From Rhodocyclaceae bacterium (lineage in GTDB: Bacteria > Pseudomonadota > Gammaproteobacteria > Burkholderiales > Rhodocyclaceae): a stretch of 56,625 bases of DNA. A model generated the notes under the pieces. It worked only from the letters and a program-made list of their open reading frames with translations. It searched no databases and was not told where the DNA came from. Positions within the stretch are counted from its first letter, which is position 1; each line of letters begins with the position of its first letter. The stretch covers positions 398-57,022 of the forward strand of contig JAGRFZ010000078.1 of the NCBI GenBank assembly GCA_020445785.1, read 5' to 3'. Both the position numbers and the translations under genes were made by a program. Shown piece by piece: positions 14,032 through 22,784 of the stretch.

Positions 14032-16119
14032 TCAGAAACGGTACTCCCCGCGCAACCAGAACTCGCGCTGACCTTGTGCCAGCCCCTCGGGAAACTGGCC
14101 GGGCGTGGCAACGCTGTCGTAGTGCTGGTCGGTCAGATTGCGAATACCGGCGCGGATTTCGAACCCTTCCAGATCGTACGGCTCGGCCAGGGTCAACGCG
14201 TAATCAACGGTGGTGTACGCATCGAAGCGTTCGCGCTGCGCCACCCGCGTGGCCAGCTCCCAGCCTTCCTGCTCGCCCACGTGCTTCAGGCTCACGGCAT
14301 GGGTCAGCCGACCGGTCTGGCGCCAACTGGCACCCAGCGTCGCCAACCAATCGACGGCGCCGAGCAGGCGTTCGTCGGCGTCGAGGTGGTCCTCGGCCTC
14401 CACGTAGGCCAGATTGGCCCACCACTGCAGCTTGCGGCCCAGTCGTTGGACCCACTCGAGTTCGACGCCGTGGGTCTCGATGTCGCCACGATTTCGCCAC
14501 ACCGGCGGATCGCCAGGGTTGATGAAGAACTCGATGAGGTCGCGGACCTGGGTGCGGTAGACGGTCAGGCGCGCTCGCCGGTCCGCCTGTCGGAAGATGT
14601 ACGCCGCCTCCAGCGACCGAATCCGTTCGTCATCGAGCCGGCCGGTGAGCGTGACGCCGGGGAAGGTGTTCGGGCCAGGACGAAACTCCTCGAGACTGGG
14701 TGGCCGGAACGCTTCGGAATATTGCAGCTTGAGGATGTGGTGGTCGGCCGGATGCCAGACCGCGGCCAGCCGCGGCGAGCTGCGTCCACCCCAGTCGTCG
14801 TAGTGGTCGTGGCGCAATCCGGCAGTCATTTCGACTGTTTCGGCGAGGCGAATCTGGTCCTGCAGGGTCAGGCTGGTCAGCGTGCGGCTCGATCCCGACA
14901 GCACCGGTGCCTGATCGGGCGGCAGCACCCGGGTCGGACCGCCCCGCTCGGTCAGGGAGGCGAACGAACCGGTGACCTCGCTATGCACCCGTTCGATGCC
15001 GAGGAACACCTGATGGCGCTCGTGGGCCATCCAGCGCAGCGCGAGCTGACCGCTGACCGCACGGTCGGCGCTGCCGGTACGGCGATAGACTTCGATGCCT
15101 CGCGCCGTCGGCAGTCCGGGTGGCCCGGCGCCGGCCGGCAAGGGCATCAGCGTCGCCTGCTCCAGGTCGGTCTGGAGCAGGCCGACCGAGCCAGACAGGG
15201 TCAGCGTGTCGTCGAGCAGCCAGTCCTTGTCGAGTGCCACCCCCAGCACCCGCTCGAGGCGCGGCTCGAGCCCGGGCGGCAGTGCCGCGACACGACCGTA
15301 GCCACCACCCCGCGTCAGCACCGCGTGGCGCAACTGCAGCCGGTAGCCCGACGCATTTAGGGTCGCCAGCAGATAGCGGCCATGCTCACTGTCGTACACC
15401 GGCGCCGGCGAATAGCCGAGCCCCGCACCGGCAAAGTTGTCCGGATTGGTGACCAGGCCACTGTCGCCGATCCGCCAAGCGCCGGCCCCGAGGGTCAGGC
15501 TGGCGCCGTTCCCCGCTCCCAGCGCGAGGCGCAACTCGCCACGACGAAGGCCGTGGCTGCCGACCCCACCCGCGACCGCGTCGCCGCCGCGGGTCAATAC
15601 GTTGATCACGCCGGAAAAGGCGAAGCCTCCGTAGATGGCAGAGCCGGGGCCACGGATCACCTCGATGCGTTCGACCTGGGAAAGTGGCAGGCGCAACAGC
15701 CAGTCGGCCGAGCCGTCGGTCGGCCGGTTCACCGCGACCCCGTCCAGCAGGATCTTGAAATTGGTCGCGTCCAGCGTCGCGCCGATGCCGCGCACGATCG
15801 CTCGGGCGTCGCCGGCATTGTCCACGGTGACGTGAAAGCCCGCCACCTGGCCCAGGGCGTCCCGCACCGTTGCCAGGCCGCGCACGCGCATGTCCTCGCC
15901 ATGCAGCACGGTCACCATGCCGGGCACATAGTCGGCATTCATCCGCGTCTGGGTGGCGATCGTGGTCTGTTCGTGGAGCAGGTCGAGCAGCGCGACGAGC
16001 TCCGGGTCGCTGTCCTCGGCCGCCTGCGCCGCACCGCCTGCCAGCACGAGCGCAGTGGCGACACCGCCGAACAGCCGCCGCAATGCGCGCCAACGGGATC
16101 GATGCCGAGTCACCCTCAT
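14032..16119 (-). CDS. TonB-dependent outer-membrane receptor
   Basis: 695 residues. Signal peptide to about residue 33 (GGAAQA). A possible TonB-box-like segment TTIATQTR is followed by a plug domain (DYVPGMVTVLHGEDM, VRGIGATLDATNFKILLDGV, VERIEVIRGPGSAIYGGFAFSGVINVLTR). The rest is a ~22-strand barrel with TonB-receptor repeats (FRPPSLEEFRPG, LEAAYIF, WWANLAYVEA) and ends in REFWLRGEYRF, with the terminal Phe typical of outer-membrane proteins. No N-terminal STN signalling domain is present, so any signalling would have to go through a partner such as the adjacent YfiR-like protein. Its ATG overlaps the stop of the REC-GGDEF gene by 4 bp (ATGA). The cargo is not identifiable; nothing nearby looks like siderophore, cobalamin or sugar metabolism. 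Confidence 0.93.
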   Translation of the reverse strand: MRVTRHRSRWRALRRLFGGVATALVLAGGAAQAAEDSDPELVALLDLLHEQTTIATQTRMNADYVPGMVTVLHGEDMRVRGLATVRDALGQVAGFHVTVDNAGDARAIVRGIGATLDATNFKILLDGVAVNRPTDGSADWLLRLPLSQVERIEVIRGPGSAIYGGFAFSGVINVLTRGGDAVAGGVGSHGLRRGELRLALGAGNGASLTLGAGAWRIGDSGLVTNPDNFAGAGLGYSPAPVYDSEHGRYLLATLNASGYRLQLRHAVLTRGGGYGRVAALPPGLEPRLERVLGVALDKDWLLDDTLTLSGSVGLLQTDLEQATLMPLPAGAGPPGLPTARGIEVYRRTGSADRAVSGQLALRWMAHERHQVFLGIERVHSEVTGSFASLTERGGPTRVLPPDQAPVLSGSSRTLTSLTLQDQIRLAETVEMTAGLRHDHYDDWGGRSSPRLAAVWHPADHHILKLQYSEAFRPPSLEEFRPGPNTFPGVTLTGRLDDERIRSLEAAYIFRQADRRARLTVYRTQVRDLIEFFINPGDPPVWRNRGDIETHGVELEWVQRLGRKLQWWANLAYVEAEDHLDADERLLGAVDWLATLGASWRQTGRLTHAVSLKHVGEQEGWELATRVAQRERFDAYTTVDYALTLAEPYDLEGFEIRAGIRNLTDQHYDSVATPGQFPEGLAQGQREFWLRGEYRF

Positions 16120-17171
16120 CGCGCCTCGCCTCCGCTGCGCGGATCGCCCGCCGTGCCGCCATCCCCATCGCCGTCCCCGATCATCCGGTTGCGCCCGGCC
16201 GCCTTGGCCCGATACAGGCGTCGATCCGCGCTGGCGAGCAGGTCTGCCGCCGAGCCCGGCTCACCGGGAACCACGGTCGCGAGCCCGAGGCTGACGCTGA
16301 CGTTGCAGCAAGCGGAATTGTCGGCATGGGCGATCGCCAGCGCCGAGACCGCCGCCAGCATCTTCTCGCCGATCGCCCGTGCCGCCACTGCGTCGGTATC
16401 CGGCAGCAGCGCGACGAACTCCTCGCCGCCATAGCGCGCCACCAGATCGCCGGGCCGGCGGCTGCACGACGACAGCGCCTCGGCGACGCGCTTCAGACAC
16501 TGATCGCCTTCGGCATGGCCGTAGCGGTCATTGAACCGCTTGAAGTGATCCACATCCACCACGATCAGCGACAACGCACGGCCGTGTCGCTGGGCGCGCA
16601 GCCACTCGCTCTCGAAGCTGATGTCGAACTGGCGCCGGTTGGCCACGCGGGTCAGGCCGTCGGTCGACGCCAGTTGCGCAAGTTCGTCGCTCTTGCGCTT
16701 GAGGGCCAGGTGGTTGTGCATCCTCGCCTTCAGGATCGGCAGAGAAAACGGCTTGCTGACATAGTCCACCGCCCCCAGCGCGAGGCCGCGTTCGATCTCG
16801 ACATCGTCGTGGGCGGCAGTGAGGAACAGCACCGGGATGTCTGCCAGTTCCGGGTCGGCCTTCAGCCGCCGGCAGACCTCGAAACCGTCCATGCCCGGCA
16901 TCATCACGTCGAGCAGGATCAGGTCCGGGCGCAATTCCTGCGCCAGCGCCAGCCCCTCTTCGCCGGAAATGGCGACGGTCAGTTCGATGTCTTCCCGGTG
17001 CAGATGCTCGACGAGGACATCGAGATTGGCCGGTACGTCGTCCACCGCCAGCACCAAGGGTGCCGGCCGCGGGTTCGCGAAGTGCATGGTCATTGGTTCG
17101 CCACCATGGTGGGCGGCGCCGCTCATCGGCACCACCGCTCGTTGCGGTGGGACGCGCACGAAGCGTGCCAT
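16116..17171 (-). CDS. REC-GGDEF response regulator (diguanylate cyclase, PleD/WspR-like)
   Basis: 351 residues. The receiver domain (about 38-155) has the acidic pocket in AVDDVPANL and phospho-Asp in LILLDVMMPGMDG. The GGDEF domain (about 185-345) has the intact active site GGEEF at residues 248-252. The product-inhibition site RxxD (RPGD, 239-242) lies exactly five residues before it, so an active, feedback-inhibited c-di-GMP synthase is expected. It is the first gene of a four-gene minus-strand operon (GGDEF, TonB receptor, YfiR-like, kinase), joined to the receptor gene by a 4-bp overlap. The start at 17171 lacks a good ribosome site; an internal ATG at 17093 (MTMHFANP) is an alternative and keeps the receiver whole. 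Confidence 0.92.
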   Translation of the reverse strand: MARFVRVPPQRAVVPMSGAAHHGGEPMTMHFANPRPAPLVLAVDDVPANLDVLVEHLHREDIELTVAISGEEGLALAQELRPDLILLDVMMPGMDGFEVCRRLKADPELADIPVLFLTAAHDDVEIERGLALGAVDYVSKPFSLPILKARMHNHLALKRKSDELAQLASTDGLTRVANRRQFDISFESEWLRAQRHGRALSLIVVDVDHFKRFNDRYGHAEGDQCLKRVAEALSSCSRRPGDLVARYGGEEFVALLPDTDAVAARAIGEKMLAAVSALAIAHADNSACCNVSVSLGLATVVPGEPGSAADLLASADRRLYRAKAAGRNRMIGDGDGDGGTAGDPRSGGEAR

Positions 17172-17242
17172 GCCAATCGGGCAGAAGCGCCGGCTGGCGA
17201 CGGTGTCGATCCGGCCCCTGGCCGCCCATAGCGCTTATGCGT

Positions 17243-17276
17243 CTTACATTACGCCGATAGCCGCCTATACTATCGG
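17243..17276 (+). promoter_or_regulatory. Candidate promoter and operator of the REC-AAA+ regulator gene
   Basis: A -35-like CTTACA (17243-17248) and a -10-like TATACT (17266-17271) are spaced 17 bp, about 35 bp before the GTG start at 17306. A perfect 7-bp inverted repeat CCGATAG (17254-17260) / CTATCGG (17270-17276) overlaps the -10 and lies in the region between the two divergent response-regulator genes. It could let one factor control both directions. Confidence 0.5.
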
Positions 17277-17305
17277 ACATTCCCAACTTCGCCGCGGAGC
17301 GCCCC

Positions 17306-18877
17306 GTGACCGCCCAGCCCCTGGTGCTGATCGTCGACGACCAAGCGGACAATCTGGACATCCTGGTAGCCCACCTGGCCGACAGCGGTTTCGAGCTGGC
17401 GGTCGCCACCGATGGCGGCGATGCCCTCGCACTGACGCACGAGCGCGCACCGGATGTGGTGCTGCTCGACGTCATGATGCCGGGCATCGACGGCTTCGAA
17501 GTGTGCCGGCGGATGAAGGCCGATGCGCGCACCGCCGACGTGCCGGTGATCTTCACCACCGCCCTGACCGATACCGCCAGCAAGCTGCGCGGCTTCGAGT
17601 CCGGCGCCATCGATTTCTTGTCCAAACCGCTGCAGCGCGAGGAACTGCTGGCCCGCATCCACGTGCACCTGACGATCGTCCAGCAACGTCGCGAATTGGA
17701 GGCACGAAACGACCGGCTGCTATCCCTGAACCGCGAACTGCAGGAACAGATCGAACGGCGGCAGAAGCTCGAGGACCAGCTTTCGCTGACCGACCAACGC
17801 CTCGACACCATCACCCGGCACGATGTCGAACGCTGGAGCATCGACGGCTTCGTCGGCACCGGTCCGGCCGCCTGCCGATTGATGGACGAGGTGCGCAGCC
17901 TGCAGCACGCCGAACGCACCCACGTGCTGGTGCTCGGCGAGAGCGGCACCGGCAAGGAACTGGTGTCTCGGGCCATCCATGTCGGCGGCCCGCGCGGCAC
18001 CCGACCCTTCATCGCGGTGAACTGCTCGGCCATACCGGCCGAACTGGCCGACGCGGAATTCTTCGGTCACAGCCGGGGCGCTTACACCGGCGCCGCCGGC
18101 CCCCGCCACGGCTACTTCAGTCAGGCCGACGGCGGCACCCTCTTCCTCGACGAGATCGGCGACCTCGAACCACGGCTTCAGGCCAAGTTGCTGCGGGTGC
18201 TCGAAGACGGCGTCGTCACTCCCCTCGGCGCCAATGCGTCGCGCACGGTGGACGTGCGCGTCGTCGCCGCCACCAATGCCGATCTCACCGCTCGAGTCGC
18301 CGACGGCCGCTTCCGGCGCGATCTGTATTTCCGCCTCGCCGGCTACGTCCTCACGCTGCCGCCGCTGCGCGAACGCCGCGACGACATTCCACTGCTGGTC
18401 CGCCACTACCTGCAGCATCTGAGCGGCCAGATGGGACGCGACACCCCCGAGATTTCCGACGACGCCCTCGCCTCGCTGTGGGGCTACGACTTTCCGGGCA
18501 ACGTGCGCGAGCTGCGCAACCTGATCGAATATGCCCTGATCGCCGCGCGTGGTGCCCGCATCGACGTCGCCCACCTGCATTTCCTCGGCGGTGCCGTCGC
18601 CCCCTTGTGCGGGCCGGCGGCTCGGTCGGCGGACCGTCTGCCCGAGATCACCGCCACGAGCGGCAGCGGCGGCTGGGCCGGGCACGACGAGCAACGCCTG
18701 CTGGCGCTGGCAAGGCGCGACGGCCGCGTCGACAATGCCGGCGTCCAGGCCGCTCTCGCGGTGGACCATGGCCGCGCCTCCTACCTGCTGAAGAAGCTCC
18801 ATCGCGAGGGCCGCCTCGACAAGCACGGCGAGCGCCGCTGGACCTTCTACACGCCGGCCCAGTGGTCTGCTTCGTAA
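17306..18877 (+). CDS. REC-AAA+ (NtrC-like) response regulator with an atypical C-terminus
   Basis: 523 residues from a GTG start with GGAG six bases upstream. The receiver (1-120) has phospho-Asp55 in LLDVMMPGIDG. A coiled-coil linker (about 128-170, RRELEARNDRLLSLNRELQ) leads to the sigma-54 AAA+ domain. It has Walker A GESGTGKE, GAYTGA at 258-263 (conservative change from GAFTGA), Walker B LFLDEIGD and the FPGNVRELRN motif. The last ~60 residues do not look like a Fis-type helix-turn-helix. They read as a helical domain followed by a basic hairpin (VDHGRASYLLKKLHREGRLDKHGERRWTFYT), resembling a winged helix. It is divergent from the GGDEF-TonB-YfiR-kinase operon, so the kinase at 11747-13390 is its natural candidate partner. 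Targets are unknown. Confidence 0.88.
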   Translation: MTAQPLVLIVDDQADNLDILVAHLADSGFELAVATDGGDALALTHERAPDVVLLDVMMPGIDGFEVCRRMKADARTADVPVIFTTALTDTASKLRGFESGAIDFLSKPLQREELLARIHVHLTIVQQRRELEARNDRLLSLNRELQEQIERRQKLEDQLSLTDQRLDTITRHDVERWSIDGFVGTGPAACRLMDEVRSLQHAERTHVLVLGESGTGKELVSRAIHVGGPRGTRPFIAVNCSAIPAELADAEFFGHSRGAYTGAAGPRHGYFSQADGGTLFLDEIGDLEPRLQAKLLRVLEDGVVTPLGANASRTVDVRVVAATNADLTARVADGRFRRDLYFRLAGYVLTLPPLRERRDDIPLLVRHYLQHLSGQMGRDTPEISDDALASLWGYDFPGNVRELRNLIEYALIAARGARIDVAHLHFLGGAVAPLCGPAARSADRLPEITATSGSGGWAGHDEQRLLALARRDGRVDNAGVQAALAVDHGRASYLLKKLHREGRLDKHGERRWTFYTPAQWSAS

Positions 18878-19023
18878 TTCAAGGAACATGACGAAAGTGA
18901 TGCATCGGGTGCCGTGGCAAGGCGCGAACCACAGCGATAGCGAGGCCTATCGCGAGGATGAGCATCGCCGCCACGGTGCGCGAGGCGCGCTTGCCGGTTG
19001 CGGCATTTGCGAAGCAGACCACT
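18861..19023. repeat. 163-bp nested imperfect palindrome overlapping the end of the regulator gene
   Basis: Three inverted-repeat pairs share one centre near 18943. The outer 14-bp arms are AGTGGTCTGCTTCG (18861-18874) and its complement (19010-19023), the middle pair is CCGTGGC (18912-18918) / GCCACGG (18970-18976), and the inner pair is GCGATAG (18934-18940) / CTATCGC (18947-18953) with a 6-base loop. The left arm contains the last four codons of the REC-AAA+ gene. It fills most of the 326-bp gap before the decarboxylase operon. It could be a MITE- or REP-like insertion that replaced the original gene end, or a large transcriptional terminator. No transposase is present and no second copy was noticed in the window. 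Confidence 0.6.
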
Positions 19024-19203
19024 AGATCCAGCCGCGCGACCCCCTTTCGCCACCAGGGAATCCGGCCCGGGACTTGTCATCCTCGCTCGCGTGCCGCACG
19101 ATCCTGTCCTGCCGTCGACAGCGGGCGTGGTTCGGCCACCGGAACCGCATCAGCGATGGCAGCACACCAGCAGAGCCGAAAAGGCCGGGGGCAAGGGAGA
19201 CGC

Positions 19204-20757
19204 ATGGCGATAGATCGCAATCTCATCGATGATCTGCAGCGGCGGCAGCGCGAAGCCGAGAACCCGAGCAGTGCCGAGCGGGTGGCCAAGCGGCATGCCG
19301 AGGGCCGCCTGACCGCGCGCGAGCGCCTGCACGATTTGTTCGCCCGCGATACCTTCCAGGAATTCGGTCTGCACGCCCAGCACGAGACCCGGGGCTTCGG
19401 CATGGAGAAGAAGCCGCTGCCGACCGATGGTGTGGTCACCGGCGTCGGCTTCGTCGACGGTCGCCCGGTGGCGGGTTTCAGCCAGGACTTCATGATTGCC
19501 GGCGGATCGCTCGGTCGCATCCATGCCCGCAAGATCTGCGACCTGCTCGACTACGCCGGCCGCGCCGGCATGCCGGTGGTCGGCTTCAACGACTCGGGCG
19601 GCGCGCGCATCCAGGAGGGTGTCGAGAGCCTGTCGGGCTATGGTCAGGTGTTCAACCGCAACGTCATGATGTCGGGCGTGGTGCCGCAGATCGCGGTCAT
19701 CTGCGGTCCCTGCGCCGGCGGTGCCGCCTACTCGCCGGCATTGATGGACTTTCTGATCATGACCCGTGAATCGGCCCACATGTTCATCTGCGGACCCGAG
19801 GTGATCCGCGCAGTGACCGGCCAGCAGACGACGATGGCCGAGATCGGTTCGGCCGAGGCCCACGCCCGCGATTCCGGCAACATCCATTTCATCGCCGAGG
19901 ACGACCGGCACGCGATCGAGCTGGTGGGCCGCCTGCTCGGCTACCTGCCGTCGAACAACATGATGGATCCGCCGCATCAGCCGACCGAAACCGTCTCGCT
20001 CAGCGACGACCTCGCCATCGAAGCCTTGATCCCCGACGACAGCAAAGTCGCCTTCGACGTCAAGCGGGTCATCGCACGCATCGCCGACGACGGCGACTTC
20101 CTCGAGGTGCAGCAGGATTTCGCGCCCAACATGGTGGTGGCGTTCGGCCGCATCGACGGCGTCGTGGTGGGCTTCGTCGCCAACCAGCCGACGGTGATGG
20201 CCGGCACCCTCGACATCGACGCCTCGGACAAGGGCAGCCGCTTCATCCGCTTGTGCAATGCCTTCAACATTCCGCTGGTCACCCTGGTGGACGTGCCGGG
20301 CTTCATGCCCGGCATCGCGCAGGAAAAGGGCGGCATCATCCGCCACGGCGCCAAGATGCTGTTCGCCTACGGCGCGGCGACCGTGCCCAAGATCACCGTC
20401 ATCATGCGCAAGGCGTACGGCGGCGCCTATCTCGCGATGTGCTCGCGCGACATGGGGGCCGACCTGGTGCTGGCCTGGCCCACCGCCGAAATCGCGGTGA
20501 TGGGCGCCGAAGGCGCGGTCAACGTGCTCTACCGGCGGGAGCTGGAAGCCGCCGAGGACAAGGCGGCCCGGCGCAGCGAACTGATCGATGCCTACCGCGG
20601 CGAGTTCGCGTCGCCCTACCAGTCGGCGGCGCGCAACTTCATCCACGATGTGATCCTGCCCCGGCGCACCCGCGGCGCGGTCTCCCTGGCGTTGCGCACG
20701 CTGCTGTCGAAGCGCGAGGCGCGGCCACCCAAGAAGCATGGAAATATCCCGCTGTGA
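19204..20757 (+). CDS. mmdA: Carboxyltransferase (alpha) subunit of a Na+-translocating acyl-CoA decarboxylase, methylmalonyl-CoA type
   Basis: 517 residues, the length of methylmalonyl-CoA decarboxylase alpha and propionyl-CoA carboxylase beta proteins. It moves the carboxyl group from an acyl-CoA (probably methylmalonyl-CoA) to biotin. Both halves of the crotonase-like carboxyltransferase fold are present, with acyl-CoA oxyanion-hole glycines in CGPCAGGAAYSPAL and biotin-side glycines in AYGGAYLAM. The start at 19204 (MAIDRNLIDD) has GGGAGA upstream; longer in-frame upstream sequence is non-coding. It heads an operon with the gamma, biotin-carrier and beta subunits (4-bp overlaps to the next two). 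This context, rather than a biotin carboxylase partner, identifies it as a decarboxylase component. Related substrates such as malonyl- or glutaconyl-CoA cannot be excluded. Confidence 0.88.
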   Translation: MAIDRNLIDDLQRRQREAENPSSAERVAKRHAEGRLTARERLHDLFARDTFQEFGLHAQHETRGFGMEKKPLPTDGVVTGVGFVDGRPVAGFSQDFMIAGGSLGRIHARKICDLLDYAGRAGMPVVGFNDSGGARIQEGVESLSGYGQVFNRNVMMSGVVPQIAVICGPCAGGAAYSPALMDFLIMTRESAHMFICGPEVIRAVTGQQTTMAEIGSAEAHARDSGNIHFIAEDDRHAIELVGRLLGYLPSNNMMDPPHQPTETVSLSDDLAIEALIPDDSKVAFDVKRVIARIADDGDFLEVQQDFAPNMVVAFGRIDGVVVGFVANQPTVMAGTLDIDASDKGSRFIRLCNAFNIPLVTLVDVPGFMPGIAQEKGGIIRHGAKMLFAYGAATVPKITVIMRKAYGGAYLAMCSRDMGADLVLAWPTAEIAVMGAEGAVNVLYRRELEAAEDKAARRSELIDAYRGEFASPYQSAARNFIHDVILPRRTRGAVSLALRTLLSKREARPPKKHGNIPL

Positions 20758-21179
20758 GCATCGACATCGCGGATACGCTGCTGCTGATCGTTACCGGGTT
20801 CGCGGTGGTGCTCGGTGCGCTCGCCCTGCTGTGGCTGATCAGCGCAGCGATCGGCCGACTGTTTGCCGGCGGCACCAGCGCCGCCGCGGCCCCGCCGCCG
20901 GCGACCGCCCCGGCGCCGCCGACGGCCGACGTTCCAGCGCCACACCTGGCAGCCATCGCCGCCACTGTGGCTGCCGTCACCGACGGCCGCGGTCGGGTCG
21001 TCTCGGTACGGGCACCGGCCCATTTGGCCACCGCCTGGGCCAGCGAGGGCCGCGCCGATCAGCTCGCCAGCCACCGCCTGCGCTGGAATTGGGAGGCGGC
21101 GGCGACGCGGCGTTCCGATCGCCCGCCCACCGCAATGTCCAGCGCAGCAACGGCCAGCGATCACAAGGGGAACCCATGA
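20754..21179 (+). CDS. OadG-like gamma (membrane anchor) subunit of the decarboxylase
   Basis: 141 residues from a GTG start that overlaps the alpha-subunit stop by 4 bp (GTGA). One N-terminal membrane helix (LLLIVTGFAVVLGALALLWLISAAIG, about 8-33) is followed by an Ala/Pro-rich linker and a small soluble domain (HLAAIAATVAAV...). This is the layout of OadG/MmdD small subunits, which tether the carboxyltransferase to the beta membrane subunit. The C-terminal 60 residues contain LRWNWEAAATRRSDRP and otherwise have low complexity. Sequence similarity is weak by nature in this family, so the call rests on topology and on its place between alpha and biotin-carrier genes. Confidence 0.8.
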   Translation: MSIDIADTLLLIVTGFAVVLGALALLWLISAAIGRLFAGGTSAAAAPPPATAPAPPTADVPAPHLAAIAATVAAVTDGRGRVVSVRAPAHLATAWASEGRADQLASHRLRWNWEAAATRRSDRPPTAMSSAATASDHKGNP

Positions 21180-21580
21180 GAAAGTTCAGGATCACCGTCG
21201 ACGGTACGCCCTACGAGGTTTGCGTCGAAGAGCTCGACGAGGCGCAGCCATCGGCCGCGACGACACCCCGGCCACCGCGGCCGGCCGCAGCCGCGGCCGC
21301 GGCCGCCCCACGCCCGGCAGTCGCCACCGCACCGGGCGTCGCGCCGCCGACGCCAACGGCCGCCGGCAGCGGCGATGTCGTCAGCCCGCTGGCCGCCACC
21401 GTCGTCCAGCTCGAAGTACACGTCGGCCAGCAGGTGATTGCCGGTCAGGAGGTGGCCGTGCTCGAGGCGATGAAGATGAACAACTTCGTCCATGCGCCGA
21501 GCGACGGCACGGTGACCGCCGTCCTCGTCGCCGCCGGCGACGTCGTGGCCGAAGGCCAGCCCCTGCTGACGCTGGCCTGA
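21176..21580 (+). CDS. Biotin carrier subunit of the decarboxylase
   Basis: 134 residues. A short N-terminal domain ([20 protein letters not shown]) and an Ala/Pro-rich flexible linker (about 25-58) lead to a biotinyl domain. The biotinylation motif is LEAMKMNNF, in which the central Lys of AMKM carries biotin. It starts inside the gamma stop codon (ATGA, 4-bp overlap) and ends 40 bp before the beta subunit. In the complex the biotin swings between the alpha subunit, where it is carboxylated, and the beta subunit, where decarboxylation drives Na+ export. Confidence 0.93.
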   Translation: MRKFRITVDGTPYEVCVEELDEAQPSAATTPRPPRPAAAAAAAAPRPAVATAPGVAPPTPTAAGSGDVVSPLAATVVQLEVHVGQQVIAGQEVAVLEAMKMNNFVHAPSDGTVTAVLVAAGDVVAEGQPLLTLA

Positions 21581-21620
21581 ACATGCGTCCGCAGCGGCCA
21601 CTTCCCGCCCAACTGCCATC

Positions 21621-22754
21621 ATGATCGAATCCCTCGGCTCCCTGCTCGAGCTCACCGCCATAACCCGTGTGACCCCGGCGATGGTGGTCATGTGGGTGGT
21701 GGTCGGCGTCCTCCTCTACCTCGCCGTATACCGCCACTTCGAGCCCCTGCTGCTGGTGCCGATCGCCTTCGGTGCGCTGCTCGCCAACCTGCCAACCGAG
21801 GGACTGGTGAACCTGCCCCAGGGGGACACCCCCGGCGGCCTGTTCCACTACATCTCCCTCGGCATCCATCTCGAGCTATTCCCGCCGATCATCTTCCTCG
21901 GCGTCGGCGCCCTCACCGATTTCGGCCCGGTGATCGCCAACCCACGCACCTTCCTGCTCGGCGCCGCCGCCCAATTCGGGGTCTTTGCGACCTTCATCGG
22001 CGCCGCGTCGATCGGCTTCACCACCGACCAGGCCGCCGCCATCGGCATCATCGGCGGTGCCGACGGTCCGACCTCGATCTTTCTCGCCAACAAGCTCGCG
22101 CCGGAACTGCTGGCACCGATCGCAGTGGCCGCCTACTCCTACATGGCCTTGGTGCCGCTGATCCAGCCGCCGATCATGCGCGCGCTGACGACACCGGCCG
22201 AGCGTGCGATCCGGATGCGTTCGCTGCGCCCGGTCTCGAAGACCGAAAAGCTGGTGTTCGCACTGGTCGTGACCGTGCTCGTGATCCTGCTGGTGCCGGC
22301 CGCCTCGGCGCTGATCGGCATGCTGATGCTCGGCAATTTTCTGCGCGAATGCGGCGTCACCGACCGCCTCAGCAAGGCCGCGCAGAACGAGATCATCAAC
22401 GTCGTCACGATCCTGCTCGGCACCTCGGTCGGCATCACCATGACCGGCGAACGCTTCCTGCAGCTCGAAACCCTGAAGATCCTCGCGCTCGGCATCGTCG
22501 CATTCTCGATCTCGACCGCCTCCGGCCTGCTGATGGCCAAGCTGATGAACCTGGTCTCCAAGGACAAGATCAATCCGCTGATCGGCTCGGCCGGCGTGTC
22601 GGCGGTGCCGATGGCCGCGCGGGTCAGCCAAGTCGAAGGCCAGAAGGCGGACCCCGGCAACTTCCTGCTGATGCATGCGATGGGCCCTAACGTAGCCGGG
22701 GTCATTGGCACCGCCGTGGTCGCCGGCTACTTCATCGCCCGCCTCGGCGGCTGA
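21621..22754 (+). CDS. Na+-pumping beta subunit (OadB/MmdB/GcdB family)
   Basis: 377-residue polytopic membrane protein with about 9-11 hydrophobic segments. The family signature [17 protein letters not shown] (about 149-165) contains the Asp that takes part in Na+ and proton movement in Klebsiella OadB. The C-terminal conserved region [11 protein letters not shown] and [21 protein letters not shown] is present. It decarboxylates carboxybiotin and couples this to Na+ export. Together with the three preceding genes it makes a complete decarboxylase pump, which would let the cell conserve energy from methylmalonyl-CoA, for example during propionate or succinate metabolism. Confidence 0.93.
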   Translation: MIESLGSLLELTAITRVTPAMVVMWVVVGVLLYLAVYRHFEPLLLVPIAFGALLANLPTEGLVNLPQGDTPGGLFHYISLGIHLELFPPIIFLGVGALTDFGPVIANPRTFLLGAAAQFGVFATFIGAASIGFTTDQAAAIGIIGGADGPTSIFLANKLAPELLAPIAVAAYSYMALVPLIQPPIMRALTTPAERAIRMRSLRPVSKTEKLVFALVVTVLVILLVPAASALIGMLMLGNFLRECGVTDRLSKAAQNEIINVVTILLGTSVGITMTGERFLQLETLKILALGIVAFSISTASGLLMAKLMNLVSKDKINPLIGSAGVSAVPMAARVSQVEGQKADPGNFLLMHAMGPNVAGVIGTAVVAGYFIARLGG

Positions 22755-22784
22755 GGGCGCCGCCACCAGACCATCGGACGGCGA

